In this document: piece after piece, positions 8,929 through 17,461 of the stretch
Layout: each line of letters opens with the position of its first letter
Position numbering within the stretch: the stretch's first letter is position 1
DNA from: Pleomorphomonas oryzae DSM 16300
GTDB taxonomy: Bacteria > Pseudomonadota > Alphaproteobacteria > Rhizobiales > Pleomorphomonadaceae
Assembly: GCF_000422965.1 (NCBI RefSeq)
Contig: NZ_AUHB01000005.1
Span: 248,001-312,000 of the forward strand
Length of the DNA: 64,000 bases
Direction of reading: 5' to 3'
The notes under the pieces: model-generated
The model's input: only the letters and a program-made list of their open reading frames with translations
The model's database searches: none
Told to the model about the DNA's origin: nothing
Program-made: the position numbers and the translations under genes

Positions 8929-10443
8929 ATGAGCGAGAGTTACGAAAACGACGGCCAGGCCCACGAGCAGTACATCACCGAGGTCCTCGCCCAATATCCC
9001 GAAAAGTTCGCCAAGCGGCGCAAGAAGCATCTCGCCGTTGCCAAGGCGGTCGAGGCGGCACCTGAGGCGCCAGTTGGCGAGGAAGGCCCGCTGCTCACCG
9101 AGTGCGACGTCAAGTCCAACATCAAGTCGATCCCCGGTGTCATGACCATCCGTGGCTGCGCCTATGCCGGCTCGAAGGGCGTGGTGTGGGGACCGGTCAA
9201 GGACATGGTCCACATCAGTCATGGTCCGGTCGGCTGTGGCCAGTATTCCTGGTCGCAGCGTCGCAACTACTATGTCGGCACCACCGGTGTCGACGCCTTC
9301 GGCACCATGCAGATCACCTCCGATTTCCAGGAAAAAGACATCGTCTTCGGTGGTGACAAGAAGCTCGACAAGGTCATCGACGAGATCGAGCAGATGTTCC
9401 CGCTCAATGGCGGCATCTCCGTGCAGTCCGAGTGCCCGATCGGCCTGATCGGTGACGACATCGAAGCCGTCTCCCGCCGCAAGGGCAAGGAAATCGGCAA
9501 GACTATCGTTCCCGTCCGTTGCGAGGGCTTCCGCGGCGTTTCGCAGTCGCTCGGTCACCACATCGCCAACGACGCCATTCGCGACTGGGTGCTCGACAAG
9601 AGCGCCGAGGCCGATTGGGAAGCCGGCCCTTACGACGTCAACATCGTCGGTGACTACAACATCGGCGGCGATGCCTGGGCTTCGCGACGCCTGCTCGAGG
9701 AGATGGGGCTGCGCATCTGTGGCAACTGGTCGGGTGACGCCACGCTCGCCGAGATGGAGCGTGCGCCCAAGGCCAAGCTCAACCTCATCCACTGCTACCG
9801 TTCGATGAACTACATCTGCCGGCATATGGAAGAGAAGTACGGTATCCCCTGGATGGAGTACAACTTTTTCGGCCCGTCGCAGATCGCCGCCAGCCTGCGC
9901 AAGATCGCCAAGCATTTCGGCCCGGAGATCGAGGCCAAGGCCGAGGAGGTCATCGCCAAGTACAAGCCGCTGGTCGATGGCATTCTCGAAAAATACGGTC
10001 CGCGCCTCAAGGGCAAGAAGGTCATGCTTTACGTCGGCGGTCTTCGTCCGCGCCACGTTATGACCGCCTATGAAGATCTCGGCATGGAGATCGCCGGCAC
10101 CGGCTATGAGTTCGCCCACAACGACGATTACCAGCGCACCGGTCACTATGCCAAGCCGGGCACGCTGATCTATGACGACGTCACCGGCTACGAGTTGGAG
10201 AAGTTCGTCGAGAAGATCCGGCCGGATCTCGTCGGCTCGGGCATCAAGGAAAAGTACCCGGTGCAGAAGATGGGCATTCCCTTCCGCCAGATGCACTCCT
10301 GGGACTATTCGGGCCCGTACCACGGCTACGATGGCTTTGCCATCTTCGCCCGCGACATGGACCTCGCCATCAACAATCCGGTCTGGGATCTGTTCGACGC
10401 GCCCTGGACCGATGGTGGCGAACTTCTCGCCGCCGCCGAATAA
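8929..10443 (+). CDS. nifD: Nitrogenase molybdenum-iron protein alpha chain NifD
   Basis: 504 residues, the alpha subunit holding FeMo-cofactor. P-cluster cysteines are in [21 protein letters not shown] and [11 protein letters not shown]; the cofactor ligands are the Cys in [13 protein letters not shown] and the His in QMHSWDYSG. The residues around the cofactor ([17 protein letters not shown]) are those of molybdenum, not vanadium or iron-only, nitrogenase. The frame is open from 8878, but ATG 8929 ([10 protein letters not shown]) has CGAGG eight bases upstream and gives the family length. It ends at 10443, followed by a perfect hairpin and nifK. Confidence 0.98.
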   Translation: MSESYENDGQAHEQYITEVLAQYPEKFAKRRKKHLAVAKAVEAAPEAPVGEEGPLLTECDVKSNIKSIPGVMTIRGCAYAGSKGVVWGPVKDMVHISHGPVGCGQYSWSQRRNYYVGTTGVDAFGTMQITSDFQEKDIVFGGDKKLDKVIDEIEQMFPLNGGISVQSECPIGLIGDDIEAVSRRKGKEIGKTIVPVRCEGFRGVSQSLGHHIANDAIRDWVLDKSAEADWEAGPYDVNIVGDYNIGGDAWASRRLLEEMGLRICGNWSGDATLAEMERAPKAKLNLIHCYRSMNYICRHMEEKYGIPWMEYNFFGPSQIAASLRKIAKHFGPEIEAKAEEVIAKYKPLVDGILEKYGPRLKGKKVMLYVGGLRPRHVMTAYEDLGMEIAGTGYEFAHNDDYQRTGHYAKPGTLIYDDVTGYELEKFVEKIRPDLVGSGIKEKYPVQKMGIPFRQMHSWDYSGPYHGYDGFAIFARDMDLAINNPVWDLFDAPWTDGGELLAAAE

Positions 10444-10449
10444 GCTGAC

Positions 10450-10474
10450 GCCCCCTCCCGAGAAGGGAGGGGGC
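10450..10474 (+). other. Perfect hairpin between nifD and nifK
   Basis: 10450-10459 and 10465-10474 form a perfect 10-base-pair, almost all-GC stem with a five-base loop. No T run follows, so it is more likely an mRNA processing or stability element than a terminator. Confidence 0.7.
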
Positions 10475-10574
10475 TCCCCCAAAGCCGATCGTTTTCACCG
10501 CGCGTTCCGCGTGACCGATACTCCTATGCCCGTCTGGCCGCCGTATGGCGCGGCGCGGGCGATGAGGTCAGACA

Positions 10575-12116
10575 ATGCCCCAGTCAGCTGAGAAGATCCT
10601 CGACCATGGTCCCCTGTTCCGCGAGCCGGAATACCAGGAGATGTTCGCCCGCAAGAAGGCTTGTGACGGTGCCGCCAGCTTCGATGCTACGGCGCTTCAG
10701 GGCGAATACACCAAGGGTTGGGAATACCGGGAAAAGAACTTCGCCCGTGAGGCCCTGGTTATCAACCCCGCCAAGGCCTGCCAGCCGCTCGGCGCCGTGT
10801 TCGCCGCCGCCGGCTTCGAGAAGACCATGAGCTTCGTCCATGGCTCGCAGGGCTGCGCCGCCTATTTTCGCTCGCATCTCTCGCGCCACTTCAAGGAGCC
10901 CTGCACGGCGGTTTCCTCGTCGATGACCGAGGACGCGGCGGTTTTCGGCGGCCTCAACAACATGATCGATGGCCTCGCCAACTGCTATTCGCTTTATCAG
11001 CCGAAGATGATCGCCGTTTCGACCACCTGCATGGCCGAGGTGATCGGCGACGACCTGCACGGCTTCATCGGCAACGCCAAGGCCAAGGGCTCGGTACCCG
11101 AAGATTTCGATGTGCCCTTTGCCCACACGCCATCCTTCGTCGGCAGCCATATCGATGGCTACGACAATTCCATCAGGGGCATCCTCGAGCATTTCTGGAA
11201 GGACAGCCCGACAGTTGCCGGCTCGTCCGAGACCATCAACATCGTCCCGGGCTTTGACGGCTTCTGCGTCGGCAACAATCGCGAGCTTGCCCGCATCCTC
11301 GGCCTGATGGGTGTCAGCTACACCTTCATCGGCGATGCCGCCGACCAGTTCGACACCCCGTCGGATGGCGAATATCGCATGTATGACGGTGGCACCACCA
11401 TCGATGAGCTGAAGGCTGCCAAGGGCGCCAAGGCCACCGTCGCGCTCCAGCATTGGAACAGCCGCAAGACGCTGGACTATGCCGCGAGCGTCGGTCAGGA
11501 GACGGCGAGCTTCCACTATCCGCTCGGCATCCGGGCCACCGATGAGCTTCTCATGAAGGTCTCGGCACTCAGCGGCAAGGCGATCCCCGAGGCGCTCCGC
11601 CTCGAACGCGGTCGCCTTGTGGACGCCATGGCCGACAGCCAAGCCTATCTGCACGGCAAGCGCTACGCCATCTTCGGCGATCCCGATTTTGTCCAGGCGA
11701 TGGCTCGCTTTATCCTGGAGACCGGCGGCGAACCCGTCCACTGCCTCTCCACCAACGGCGGCAAGGAATGGGCCGAGGACATGCAGAAGCTGTTCGACGG
11801 TTCGCCCTTCGGCAAGGACTGCAAGGCACACGAGCACAAGGACCTCTGGCACCTGCGCTCACTGCTGTTCACCGAGCCGGTCGACTTCGTGGTCGGCAAC
11901 AGCCATGGCAAATATCTGGAACGCGACACCAAGACGCCGCTGATCCGCCTGACCTTCCCGATCTTCGACCGTCACCATCACCACCGCTTCCCGGTGATCG
12001 GCTATCAGGGCGGGCTTCGGGTACTGACTACCCTTCTCGACAAGATGTTCGACAAGCTCGACGCCGAGACCAACATCTCCGGCGAGACCGACATCTCCTT
12101 CGATCTGACGCGCTGA
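10575..12116 (+). CDS. nifK: Nitrogenase molybdenum-iron protein beta chain NifK
   Basis: 513 residues, beta subunit sharing the P-cluster with NifD. P-cluster cysteines lie in [30 protein letters not shown] and [12 protein letters not shown], and the C-terminal segment [19 protein letters not shown] is the conserved NifK signature. Length and start ([15 protein letters not shown]) match alphaproteobacterial NifK. It is separated from nifD by 131 bases holding a strong hairpin, wider than is usual for a tightly coupled nifDK pair. A terminator follows 26 bases after the stop, so nifHDK is a three-gene transcript. Confidence 0.98.
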   Translation: MPQSAEKILDHGPLFREPEYQEMFARKKACDGAASFDATALQGEYTKGWEYREKNFAREALVINPAKACQPLGAVFAAAGFEKTMSFVHGSQGCAAYFRSHLSRHFKEPCTAVSSSMTEDAAVFGGLNNMIDGLANCYSLYQPKMIAVSTTCMAEVIGDDLHGFIGNAKAKGSVPEDFDVPFAHTPSFVGSHIDGYDNSIRGILEHFWKDSPTVAGSSETINIVPGFDGFCVGNNRELARILGLMGVSYTFIGDAADQFDTPSDGEYRMYDGGTTIDELKAAKGAKATVALQHWNSRKTLDYAASVGQETASFHYPLGIRATDELLMKVSALSGKAIPEALRLERGRLVDAMADSQAYLHGKRYAIFGDPDFVQAMARFILETGGEPVHCLSTNGGKEWAEDMQKLFDGSPFGKDCKAHEHKDLWHLRSLLFTEPVDFVVGNSHGKYLERDTKTPLIRLTFPIFDRHHHHRFPVIGYQGGLRVLTTLLDKMFDKLDAETNISGETDISFDLTR

Positions 12117-12141
12117 CGTCCGTTTCGACGGAAAACGCGAA

Positions 12142-12174
12142 GGCCGGCCCCGGTAGCGGAGCCGGCCATTTTGT
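12142..12174 (+). terminator. Terminator after nifK
   Basis: Stem GGCCGGC (12142-12148) pairing with GCCGGCC (12161-12167), followed by ATTTTGTT. Ends nifHDK ahead of the nifE promoter. Confidence 0.75.
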
Positions 12175-12190
12175 TGGGCTCAACGTGGCT

Positions 12191-12206
12191 CGTCGCAAAC
12201 CCGACA
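12191..12206 (+). promoter_or_regulatory. Weak NifA-type site upstream of nifE
   Basis: CGT-N10-ACA, five of six conserved bases of the NifA site, 106 bases before the nifE -24 element. No perfect site was found in this region, so nifE expression may rest on this degenerate site. Confidence 0.4.
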
Positions 12207-12311
12207 ATGGCGTGTCGGGCCGCCGTCCATCGCCTTTCATGGGTTTCGTCGAAATCGGCGACAAAACGGCAAAATGAAGCAGTTTCAATTGGATGCTCGT
12301 GCGCCGCCCAC

Positions 12312-12326
12312 TGGCATGCCGCTTGC
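12312..12326 (+). promoter_or_regulatory. Sigma-54 (-24/-12) promoter of nifENX operon
   Basis: TGGCATG-N4-TTGC with exact spacing. Start of transcription near 12338 places the leader just before the GAGAGG ribosome binding site of nifE and rules out the longer frame from 12274. Confidence 0.85.
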
Positions 12327-12363
12327 GAACTTCCAAGTGACGACAAACATCAGAGAGGCGCCG

Positions 12364-13842
12364 ATGTCCCTCAAGGCCAGGATTGCCACCGTCTTCGACG
12401 AGCCGGCTTGCCCGACCAATCGGGAAAAGTCAGAGACGGTGCGCAAGAAGGGGTGCTCGAAGCCACTGACGCCCGGCGCGGCCGCTGGCGGCTGTGCCTT
12501 CGACGGCGCCAAGATCGTGCTGCAGCCGGTGACCGACGTCGCCCATCTCATCCACGGGCCGCTCGCCTGCGAGGGCAACTCCTGGGACAACCGCCATGCC
12601 GCCTCGTCCGGCTCGGACCTTTGGCGGCGGTCGTTCACCACCGATCTCAGCGAACTCGACATCGTCATGGGCAACGGCGAGAAGAAGCTGTTCAAGGCGA
12701 TCCGGACGATCGTCGAGCGGCACGATCCGCCGGCCGTCTTCGTTTATTCCACCTGCGTCACCGCACTGATCGGCGATGATATCACTGCCGTCTGCAAGCG
12801 CGCCGGTGAGCGCTTCGGTCGGCCGGTCATTCCCGTCGAGGCGCCAGGCTTCGTCGGTTCGAAGAACCTCGGCAATCGTCTGGCCGGCCAGACGCTTCTC
12901 GACCACATCATCGGTACCGTCGAGCCGGACGATGTCACGCCCTATGACGTCAATATTCTCGGCGAGTACAATCTCGTCGGCGAGTTCTGGTTCGTGAAGC
13001 CGCTGCTCGAAGAACTCGGCATCCGCCTGCGCGCCGTTATCCCCGGCGACGCCCGCTATCGCGACATTGCCACCGCCCACCGGGCCAAGGCCAACATGAT
13101 GGTCTGCTCGTCGGCGCTGATCAATCTCGCGCGCGGCATGCAGGAACGCTGGGGCATTCCCTACTTCGAGGGCTCCTTCTACGGCATTTCCGACACGTCG
13201 GCGGCCATTCGCGGCATCTGCGGCCTGCTGGTGGAAACGGGCGCGCCGGCCGAACTTCTCGATCGGGCCGAGGCGCTGATCGCTCGCGAGGAGGCGATCG
13301 CCTGGCAGCGCATCGCGCCGCTGAAGCCCCGGCTCGCCGGCAAGCGCGTGCTGCTCAACACCGGTGGCGTCAAGAGCTGGTCGGTGGTCAACGCCCTTCA
13401 GGAAGCCGGCATGGAGGTCATCCGCACGTCGATCAAGAAGTCGACCGAGGAGGACAAGGCGCGTGCGCTCGCGGCGCTGAAGGACGAAAAGCATCTGTTC
13501 GATCGCCTGGCGCCACGCGAAATCTATCGGATGCTCGCCGATGGCGAGGCCGACATCATGCTGTCGGGCGGCCGCACGCAGTTCATTGCGCTAAAGGCAA
13601 AGACGCCCTGGCTCGACGTCAACCAGGAGCGCCATCACCCCTACGCCGGTTACGAGGGCATCGTCGAACTGCTCAAGCGGATCGATCTCGCGGTCAACAG
13701 TCCTGTTTTCCCAGCCCTGCGCGCACCGACGCCATGGGACGAGGAGGGGCGGCTCCTTGAGGGCGCTGATAGGCCCGCCGAGGTCACCCCCACGTTCCGC
13801 AAATTCGCAAACGGCGTCCTCGAAGACGCCGACGATTGCTGA
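12364..13842 (+). CDS. nifE: FeMo-cofactor scaffold protein NifE
   Basis: 492 residues. NifE with NifN forms the scaffold on which NifB-co is converted to FeMo-cofactor before transfer to NifDK. The conserved cysteines are in KKGCSKPLTPGAAAGGCAF, GPLACEGNSWDNR and YSTCVTALIGDD; the C-terminal QERHHPYAGYEGI is a NifE signature. ATG 12364 follows GAGAGG by five bases and is downstream of the sigma-54 promoter. nifN starts 10 bases after the stop. First gene of nifE-nifN-nifX-(NifX-associated)-fdxB. Confidence 0.97.
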   Translation: MSLKARIATVFDEPACPTNREKSETVRKKGCSKPLTPGAAAGGCAFDGAKIVLQPVTDVAHLIHGPLACEGNSWDNRHAASSGSDLWRRSFTTDLSELDIVMGNGEKKLFKAIRTIVERHDPPAVFVYSTCVTALIGDDITAVCKRAGERFGRPVIPVEAPGFVGSKNLGNRLAGQTLLDHIIGTVEPDDVTPYDVNILGEYNLVGEFWFVKPLLEELGIRLRAVIPGDARYRDIATAHRAKANMMVCSSALINLARGMQERWGIPYFEGSFYGISDTSAAIRGICGLLVETGAPAELLDRAEALIAREEAIAWQRIAPLKPRLAGKRVLLNTGGVKSWSVVNALQEAGMEVIRTSIKKSTEEDKARALAALKDEKHLFDRLAPREIYRMLADGEADIMLSGGRTQFIALKAKTPWLDVNQERHHPYAGYEGIVELLKRIDLAVNSPVFPALRAPTPWDEEGRLLEGADRPAEVTPTFRKFANGVLEDADDC

Positions 13843-13852
13843 GGAGACGGTG

Positions 13853-15229
13853 ATGCCCGCAAGTGAAGCCCGTGTCCTCTCCACCAATCCGCTGAAGTCG
13901 TCGCAACCGCTCGGCGCCGCCTATGCCTTCCTCGGCATCGAGGGCGCCATGCCGCTTCTCCACGGCAGCCAGGGCTGCACGGCCTTCGCGCTCGTGCTGT
14001 TCGTGCGCCACTTCAAGGAAACCATCCCCATCCAGACGACCGCCATGAATGAGGTGTCGACGGTGTTGGGTGGCGCCGACCACCTGGAAGAAGCCATCGT
14101 CAACATCCGGACGCGCGCCAACCCCAAGCTGATCGGCGTCTGCACCACGGCGTTGGTCGAGACGCGTGGCGAGGACTTTGCCGCCGACCTCGCCGCCATC
14201 CGCAGCCGCCGTGCCGAAGAACTCGGCGACTGCCACGTCGTTCTCGCCGGAACCCCCGATTTCAAAGGCTCGATTGAGGAAGGTTGGAGCGCCGCCGTCA
14301 CGGCGACGATCGAGACACTGACCCGGCCGACGACGCGGCGCGACCCCGAACGCCTCGTCATCCTTGCGCCCAGCCACTTCACGGTCGGCGACATCGAAAC
14401 TCTGCGCCAGACTGTGGAGGCTTTCGGCCTGACGCCGGTGATCCTGCCGGATATCTCCGGTTCGCTCGACGGCACGGTGCCCGATCGCTGGATCCCCTCC
14501 ACCTATGGCGGAACCCCGGTCGCCGATATCGAATCCTTGGGCGCCGCCTGCCATTGCATTGCCATCGGCGAGCACATGCGCCACCCGGCCGAAGCGCTAC
14601 GCCGGAAAACCGGCCTTGCCTATACGCTGCTGCCGACGCTGACCGGCCTTGCCGCCACTGACCGCTTTATATCTCTGCTGGCCCGGCTTTCAGGTCGACC
14701 TGTCCCTGCTTCGATCCACCGTCGCCGCTCGCAGCTTCAGGATGCCATGCTGGACGGCCATTTCCACTTCGGCGGTCGCAAGATCGCTGTCGCCGCCGAG
14801 CCGGACCTCCTCTACCAGATGGCGAGCTTCTTCGCCGAGATGGGCGCCGAGATACCCGTCGCCATCGCATCGACCCCGGACAATCCCATTCTGGGAGCCG
14901 TGCCGGCCGAGGTGATGGTCGGCGACCTTGGCGATCTTGAAGATCGCGCCAGCGGCGTCGATCTGCTGGTCAGCCATGCCCATGGCCGACAAGCGTCGGA
15001 AAGGCTGGGCATACCTCTGTTCCGGGTCGGCTTCCCGATCTTCGATCGGTTGGGTGCTCAGCATCGCCGCAGCGCGCTCTACGAAGGCACGCGCGACCTG
15101 ATCTTCGAGGTGGCAAACACGCTGATTGCCGCCGACCACCACCACGTCACCCCTGAAAGCCTCAATCCGCTCCGAAATCGGGAGACACTCCATGACAGCC
15201 GTCCGTCGCCTGAGCCTCGTCGACACTGA
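13853..15229 (+). CDS. nifN: FeMo-cofactor scaffold protein NifN
   Basis: 458 residues, partner of NifE in the cofactor scaffold. Recognised by STNPLKSSQPLGAAYAFLG, by LLHGSQGCTAFALVLFVRHF with the conserved Cys, and by the C-terminal FPIFDRLGAQHR. The open frame extends upstream to 13757 through the end of nifE; ATG 13853 is preceded by GAGGAG and matches family length. The stop overlaps the nifX start by 38 bases, so the two are translationally linked. Confidence 0.96.
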   Translation: MPASEARVLSTNPLKSSQPLGAAYAFLGIEGAMPLLHGSQGCTAFALVLFVRHFKETIPIQTTAMNEVSTVLGGADHLEEAIVNIRTRANPKLIGVCTTALVETRGEDFAADLAAIRSRRAEELGDCHVVLAGTPDFKGSIEEGWSAAVTATIETLTRPTTRRDPERLVILAPSHFTVGDIETLRQTVEAFGLTPVILPDISGSLDGTVPDRWIPSTYGGTPVADIESLGAACHCIAIGEHMRHPAEALRRKTGLAYTLLPTLTGLAATDRFISLLARLSGRPVPASIHRRRSQLQDAMLDGHFHFGGRKIAVAAEPDLLYQMASFFAEMGAEIPVAIASTPDNPILGAVPAEVMVGDLGDLEDRASGVDLLVSHAHGRQASERLGIPLFRVGFPIFDRLGAQHRRSALYEGTRDLIFEVANTLIAADHHHVTPESLNPLRNRETLHDSRPSPEPRRH

Positions 15230-15680
15230 CGCGGCAACCGATGCCGCACCACCGCCCGGCGCGGTGCGCGTGGCCATCGCGTCCACCGATCTCAAGGGCT
15301 TGAACGCCCATTTCGGATCGGCGCCCAAATTCGCCATTTACGACGTGACGCCGTCGGGCTGGAGCTTCGTTGAAGCCGTCGAGTTCGAGGGAAACACCGA
15401 TGGCGACGGTACGCACCGTACCGACGGCGACGACCGCATCACGCCGAAGGTGGAGGCGCTCGCCGGCTGTCATCTGCTGTTCTGCCTGGCCATAGGTGGC
15501 CCGGCCGCCGCCAAGGCGGTGGCGAGCCACATCCATCCGATCAAGGCGCAGGCCGCAGCCATCGATGACGTGCTGGAAAAGGTGCGCGCCATGCTGACCG
15601 GCAGCCCGCCTCCCTGGCTCCGCAAGGTATTGCAGGCGGCCGGTGTCGGTGCCCCCAGACCCGATTTCGAGGATGACTGA
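15192..15680 (+). CDS. nifX: FeMo-cofactor carrier NifX
   Basis: 162 residues of the NifX/NafY/NifB C-terminal family, which binds NifB-co and VK-cluster and stores cofactor precursor. The core runs from VRVAIASTDLKGLNAHFG to about residue 130, with a 20-residue extension at each end. ATG 15192 lies within the nifN 3' end; the frame is open further upstream but this start has a GGAGA eight bases before it. It resembles the C-terminal part of NifB in this same window, as expected from their common origin. The next gene begins two bases after its stop. Confidence 0.93.
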   Translation: MTAVRRLSLVDTDAATDAAPPPGAVRVAIASTDLKGLNAHFGSAPKFAIYDVTPSGWSFVEAVEFEGNTDGDGTHRTDGDDRITPKVEALAGCHLLFCLAIGGPAAAKAVASHIHPIKAQAAAIDDVLEKVRAMLTGSPPPWLRKVLQAAGVGAPRPDFEDD

Positions 15681-15682
15681 GC

Positions 15683-16144
15683 ATGAGTGAGATAGCCGCC
15701 CCACCAGCCGCTCTCGACCATCCCTTCGTGAAGACGCTGGCCCGCCTCGTTCGCGCCGCCGATAGTCACGGTGTGTGGGAACGGAAATCCGACGCCGAGG
15801 TGCTGGCCGAGTTTGTCGTCAGCCGCGAGGAACGACGGTCACGGCCGATCATCGACGATCCCGATCCCGATATCATCGACCGCGTCGAGGCCTTCTATGG
15901 TGCCGTTGGCCTCGCCGTCGAACAGGCAACCGGCCGGCTTGCCTCGCCAATCCTGAAACTCAACCACGAAGGTTTCGGCCGCGTGCTGCTGACCGCCGGC
16001 CGCCTGGTGGTGATCTCCAAGACGCTGCGCGACGTTCATCGTTTTGGCTTCGATGACTTTGCGGCGCTGGCCGCCGCCGGCGGCAAGATGGTCGATGAGG
16101 CCACCGCCATGATCGGCCGCTTCCCCGAGGTCGCCGACCTCTGA
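15683..16144 (+). CDS. NifX-associated nitrogen fixation protein
   Basis: 153 residues of the small family that always accompanies nifX in proteobacterial nif clusters. Visible conserved parts are HPFVKTLARLVRAADSHGVW near the N-terminus, then VEAFYGAVGLAVEQATG, HEGFGRVLLTAGRLVV and LRDVHRFGF. The biochemical role is unknown; co-occurrence suggests help in cofactor assembly or NifX function. It lies between nifX (2 bases upstream) and fdxB (37 bases downstream) in the nifE operon. No transmembrane or metal-binding motif is visible. Confidence 0.9.
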   Translation: MSEIAAPPAALDHPFVKTLARLVRAADSHGVWERKSDAEVLAEFVVSREERRSRPIIDDPDPDIIDRVEAFYGAVGLAVEQATGRLASPILKLNHEGFGRVLLTAGRLVVISKTLRDVHRFGFDDFAALAAAGGKMVDEATAMIGRFPEVADL

Positions 16145-16181
16145 CACCACCTGTCCCGAACCATCCGAGCTGGAGATATTG

Positions 16182-16499
16182 ATGGCCGACTACACCACCC
16201 GCGACGGCAGCCCCTGGACGCCACTGTTCCTCGTCTCGATCAATGGCGACGCATGCATCGGTTGCGCCCGCTGTTTCAAGGTTTGCGATCGCGACGTCAT
16301 GCACCTCTACGGCGTCGACGAGGAGGGCGAAATCCTTGGCAAGGTGGTCGAGGACGATGACGACGATTTCGACGGCGAGCTCAACCGTAAGATCATGGTC
16401 GCCGACAACGACGGCGCCTGCATCGGCTGCAACGCCTGCGCCCGCGTCTGTCCGAAGAACTGCCAGAGCCACGTCGCGCCCGATAAGCTCGCGGCTTGA
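16182..16499 (+). CDS. fdxB: Nif-specific ferredoxin III (FdxB)
   Basis: 105-residue ferredoxin with two cluster motifs, CIGCARCFKVC followed by D rather than the usual CP, and CIGCNACARVCPKNC, separated by an acidic insert (VVEDDDDDFDGE). This spacing and insert mark the nif-specific FdxB/ferredoxin III family; it probably serves as an electron carrier for cofactor assembly or nitrogenase. ATG 16182 has GGAG six bases upstream; an overlapping TTG at 16179 is less likely. Last gene of the nifE operon; the convergent DUF2478 gene ends 16 bases further on. Confidence 0.93.
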   Translation: MADYTTRDGSPWTPLFLVSINGDACIGCARCFKVCDRDVMHLYGVDEEGEILGKVVEDDDDDFDGELNRKIMVADNDGACIGCNACARVCPKNCQSHVAPDKLAA

Positions 16500-16515
16500 G
16501 GCGCTCTCCTTTCCA

Positions 16516-17121
16516 TCATCCGAAGATCGGCAGGAGCGGCACCACGTTGCCTCTTTCTGCTGCCGTGCGGGCCAAGATCTTCTGCCGCCGGTCATCGGTC
16601 TCCTGCCACCAGGCGCGCACCACGCGCAGGCGGCAGGCGAGCAGCGTGCCGATCCCGCCGGTAAATCGTAACCAGGCATCCACGTCCTCCCGCCGGACCG
16701 CCGTCAGGACGGGAAGGCCGAAGGCGGCGAGCGTACCGAAGGCATCCGCATGGCCACTGCCGGCGATTTCATTCGTTCCGAAGCGGGGGATAACAGCGAG
16801 ATCAGCGCGGGCCTCGATGGCGGAGAGAATGCGCCATGTCGCCATGGCGAGAGCGATCGGATCGATAGCGGCTCGCGCATGCTGCCAGCGGTCCCCCGAC
16901 GCGAGATCGACCATCGTGACCTCTCTGCTCGGCGACTCCTCGTCGTCGGGCAGATGAACGACACCACCGACCCGCCGTCCAGCTGTCTGGAGTTCGTCCG
17001 CGAAGAAGGCGATGAGATGATCCACCGACGCTCCCTCCTCGAAAACGATCGCCGCGAGCTCGGAAGCGTTGATCCAGGCGGGATCAAAGGCCGGAAAGCG
17101 GTCGAGCAGGCGGCGGGTCAT
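16516..17121 (-). CDS. DUF2478 protein of molybdenum/nif loci
   Basis: 201 residues. From about residue 20 (ELAAIVFEEGASVDHLIAFFADEL) it matches the pattern of DUF2478: AGRRVGGVVHLP, VDLASGDRW, a central ADLAVIPRFGTNE and VPVLTAVRREDVDAWLRF. Its genes are typically found beside molybdate transport or nitrogenase genes, but no activity is known; the fold looks like a small Rossmann or NTPase type without a P-loop. The start at 17121 has GGGAGA upstream; a longer frame to 17181 is less likely. It is divergent from mop-modD over a 127-base region carrying a molybdate-box-like inverted repeat, so it is probably molybdenum controlled, and it is the only minus-strand gene inside the nif island. Confidence 0.8.
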   Translation of the reverse strand: MTRRLLDRFPAFDPAWINASELAAIVFEEGASVDHLIAFFADELQTAGRRVGGVVHLPDDEESPSREVTMVDLASGDRWQHARAAIDPIALAMATWRILSAIEARADLAVIPRFGTNEIAGSGHADAFGTLAAFGLPVLTAVRREDVDAWLRFTGGIGTLLACRLRVVRAWWQETDDRRQKILARTAAERGNVVPLLPIFG

Positions 17122-17190
17122 GGAGGTCTCCCTGTCGGAGGCGGGATTGCGACGAAGGCTGCATCGCAAAGGTCGGGCCAACTGCCTTGA

Positions 17191-17216
17191 ACGTTATGAT
17201 CGTAGCTATATAACGA
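17191..17216. promoter_or_regulatory. Molybdate-responsive (ModE/Mop-box-like) inverted repeat
   Basis: ACGTTAT at the left and TATATAACGA at the right form an inverted CGTTAT...ATAACG pair resembling known Mo-boxes (ATCGNTATATA-N6-TATATAACGAT), with the right half nearly complete. It lies between divergent DUF2478 and mop, 33 bases before mop, where a ModE-type regulator could act on both. Confidence 0.6.
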
Positions 17217-17248
17217 AGAATAGTTCTCACGAAACCAAGGAGACGATC

Positions 17249-17461
17249 ATGCGACTTTCGGCACGCAACATACTGAAAGGCAAAGTAGTGGCCCTCACCA
17301 GGGGCGCCACAACCACTCACGTCAAGGTCGAGATCGTCGAAGGCATGGTGGTTACCGCCTCGATCACCAATGAGGCGGCCGACGATCTGGGCCTGATGGT
17401 CGGCCTGGAGGCTGCCGCCATCATCAAGGCGTCCGACGTGATGATCGGCATCGAACTGTGA
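17249..17461 (+). CDS. mop: Molybdenum-pterin binding protein (molbindin, Mop)
   Basis: A single 70-residue TOBE/Mop domain: starts MRLSARNILKGKVVALTRGATTTHVKVEI, with the family ending AIIKASDVMIGIEL. Such proteins form hexamers that bind several molybdate oxyanions and act as an intracellular store or buffer. AAGGAG lies eight bases before the ATG. It is upstream of modD, whose GTG start overlaps its stop codon, and downstream of a Mo-box-like repeat. Its placement inside the nif island would provide molybdate to NifQ and FeMo-cofactor assembly. Confidence 0.93.
   Translation: MRLSARNILKGKVVALTRGATTTHVKVEIVEGMVVTASITNEAADDLGLMVGLEAAAIIKASDVMIGIEL

Noticed and set aside
11852-12430. Minus-strand open frames over nifK and nifE
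   Set aside because: Antisense frames produced by codon bias; no recognisable domain and no ribosome binding sites.
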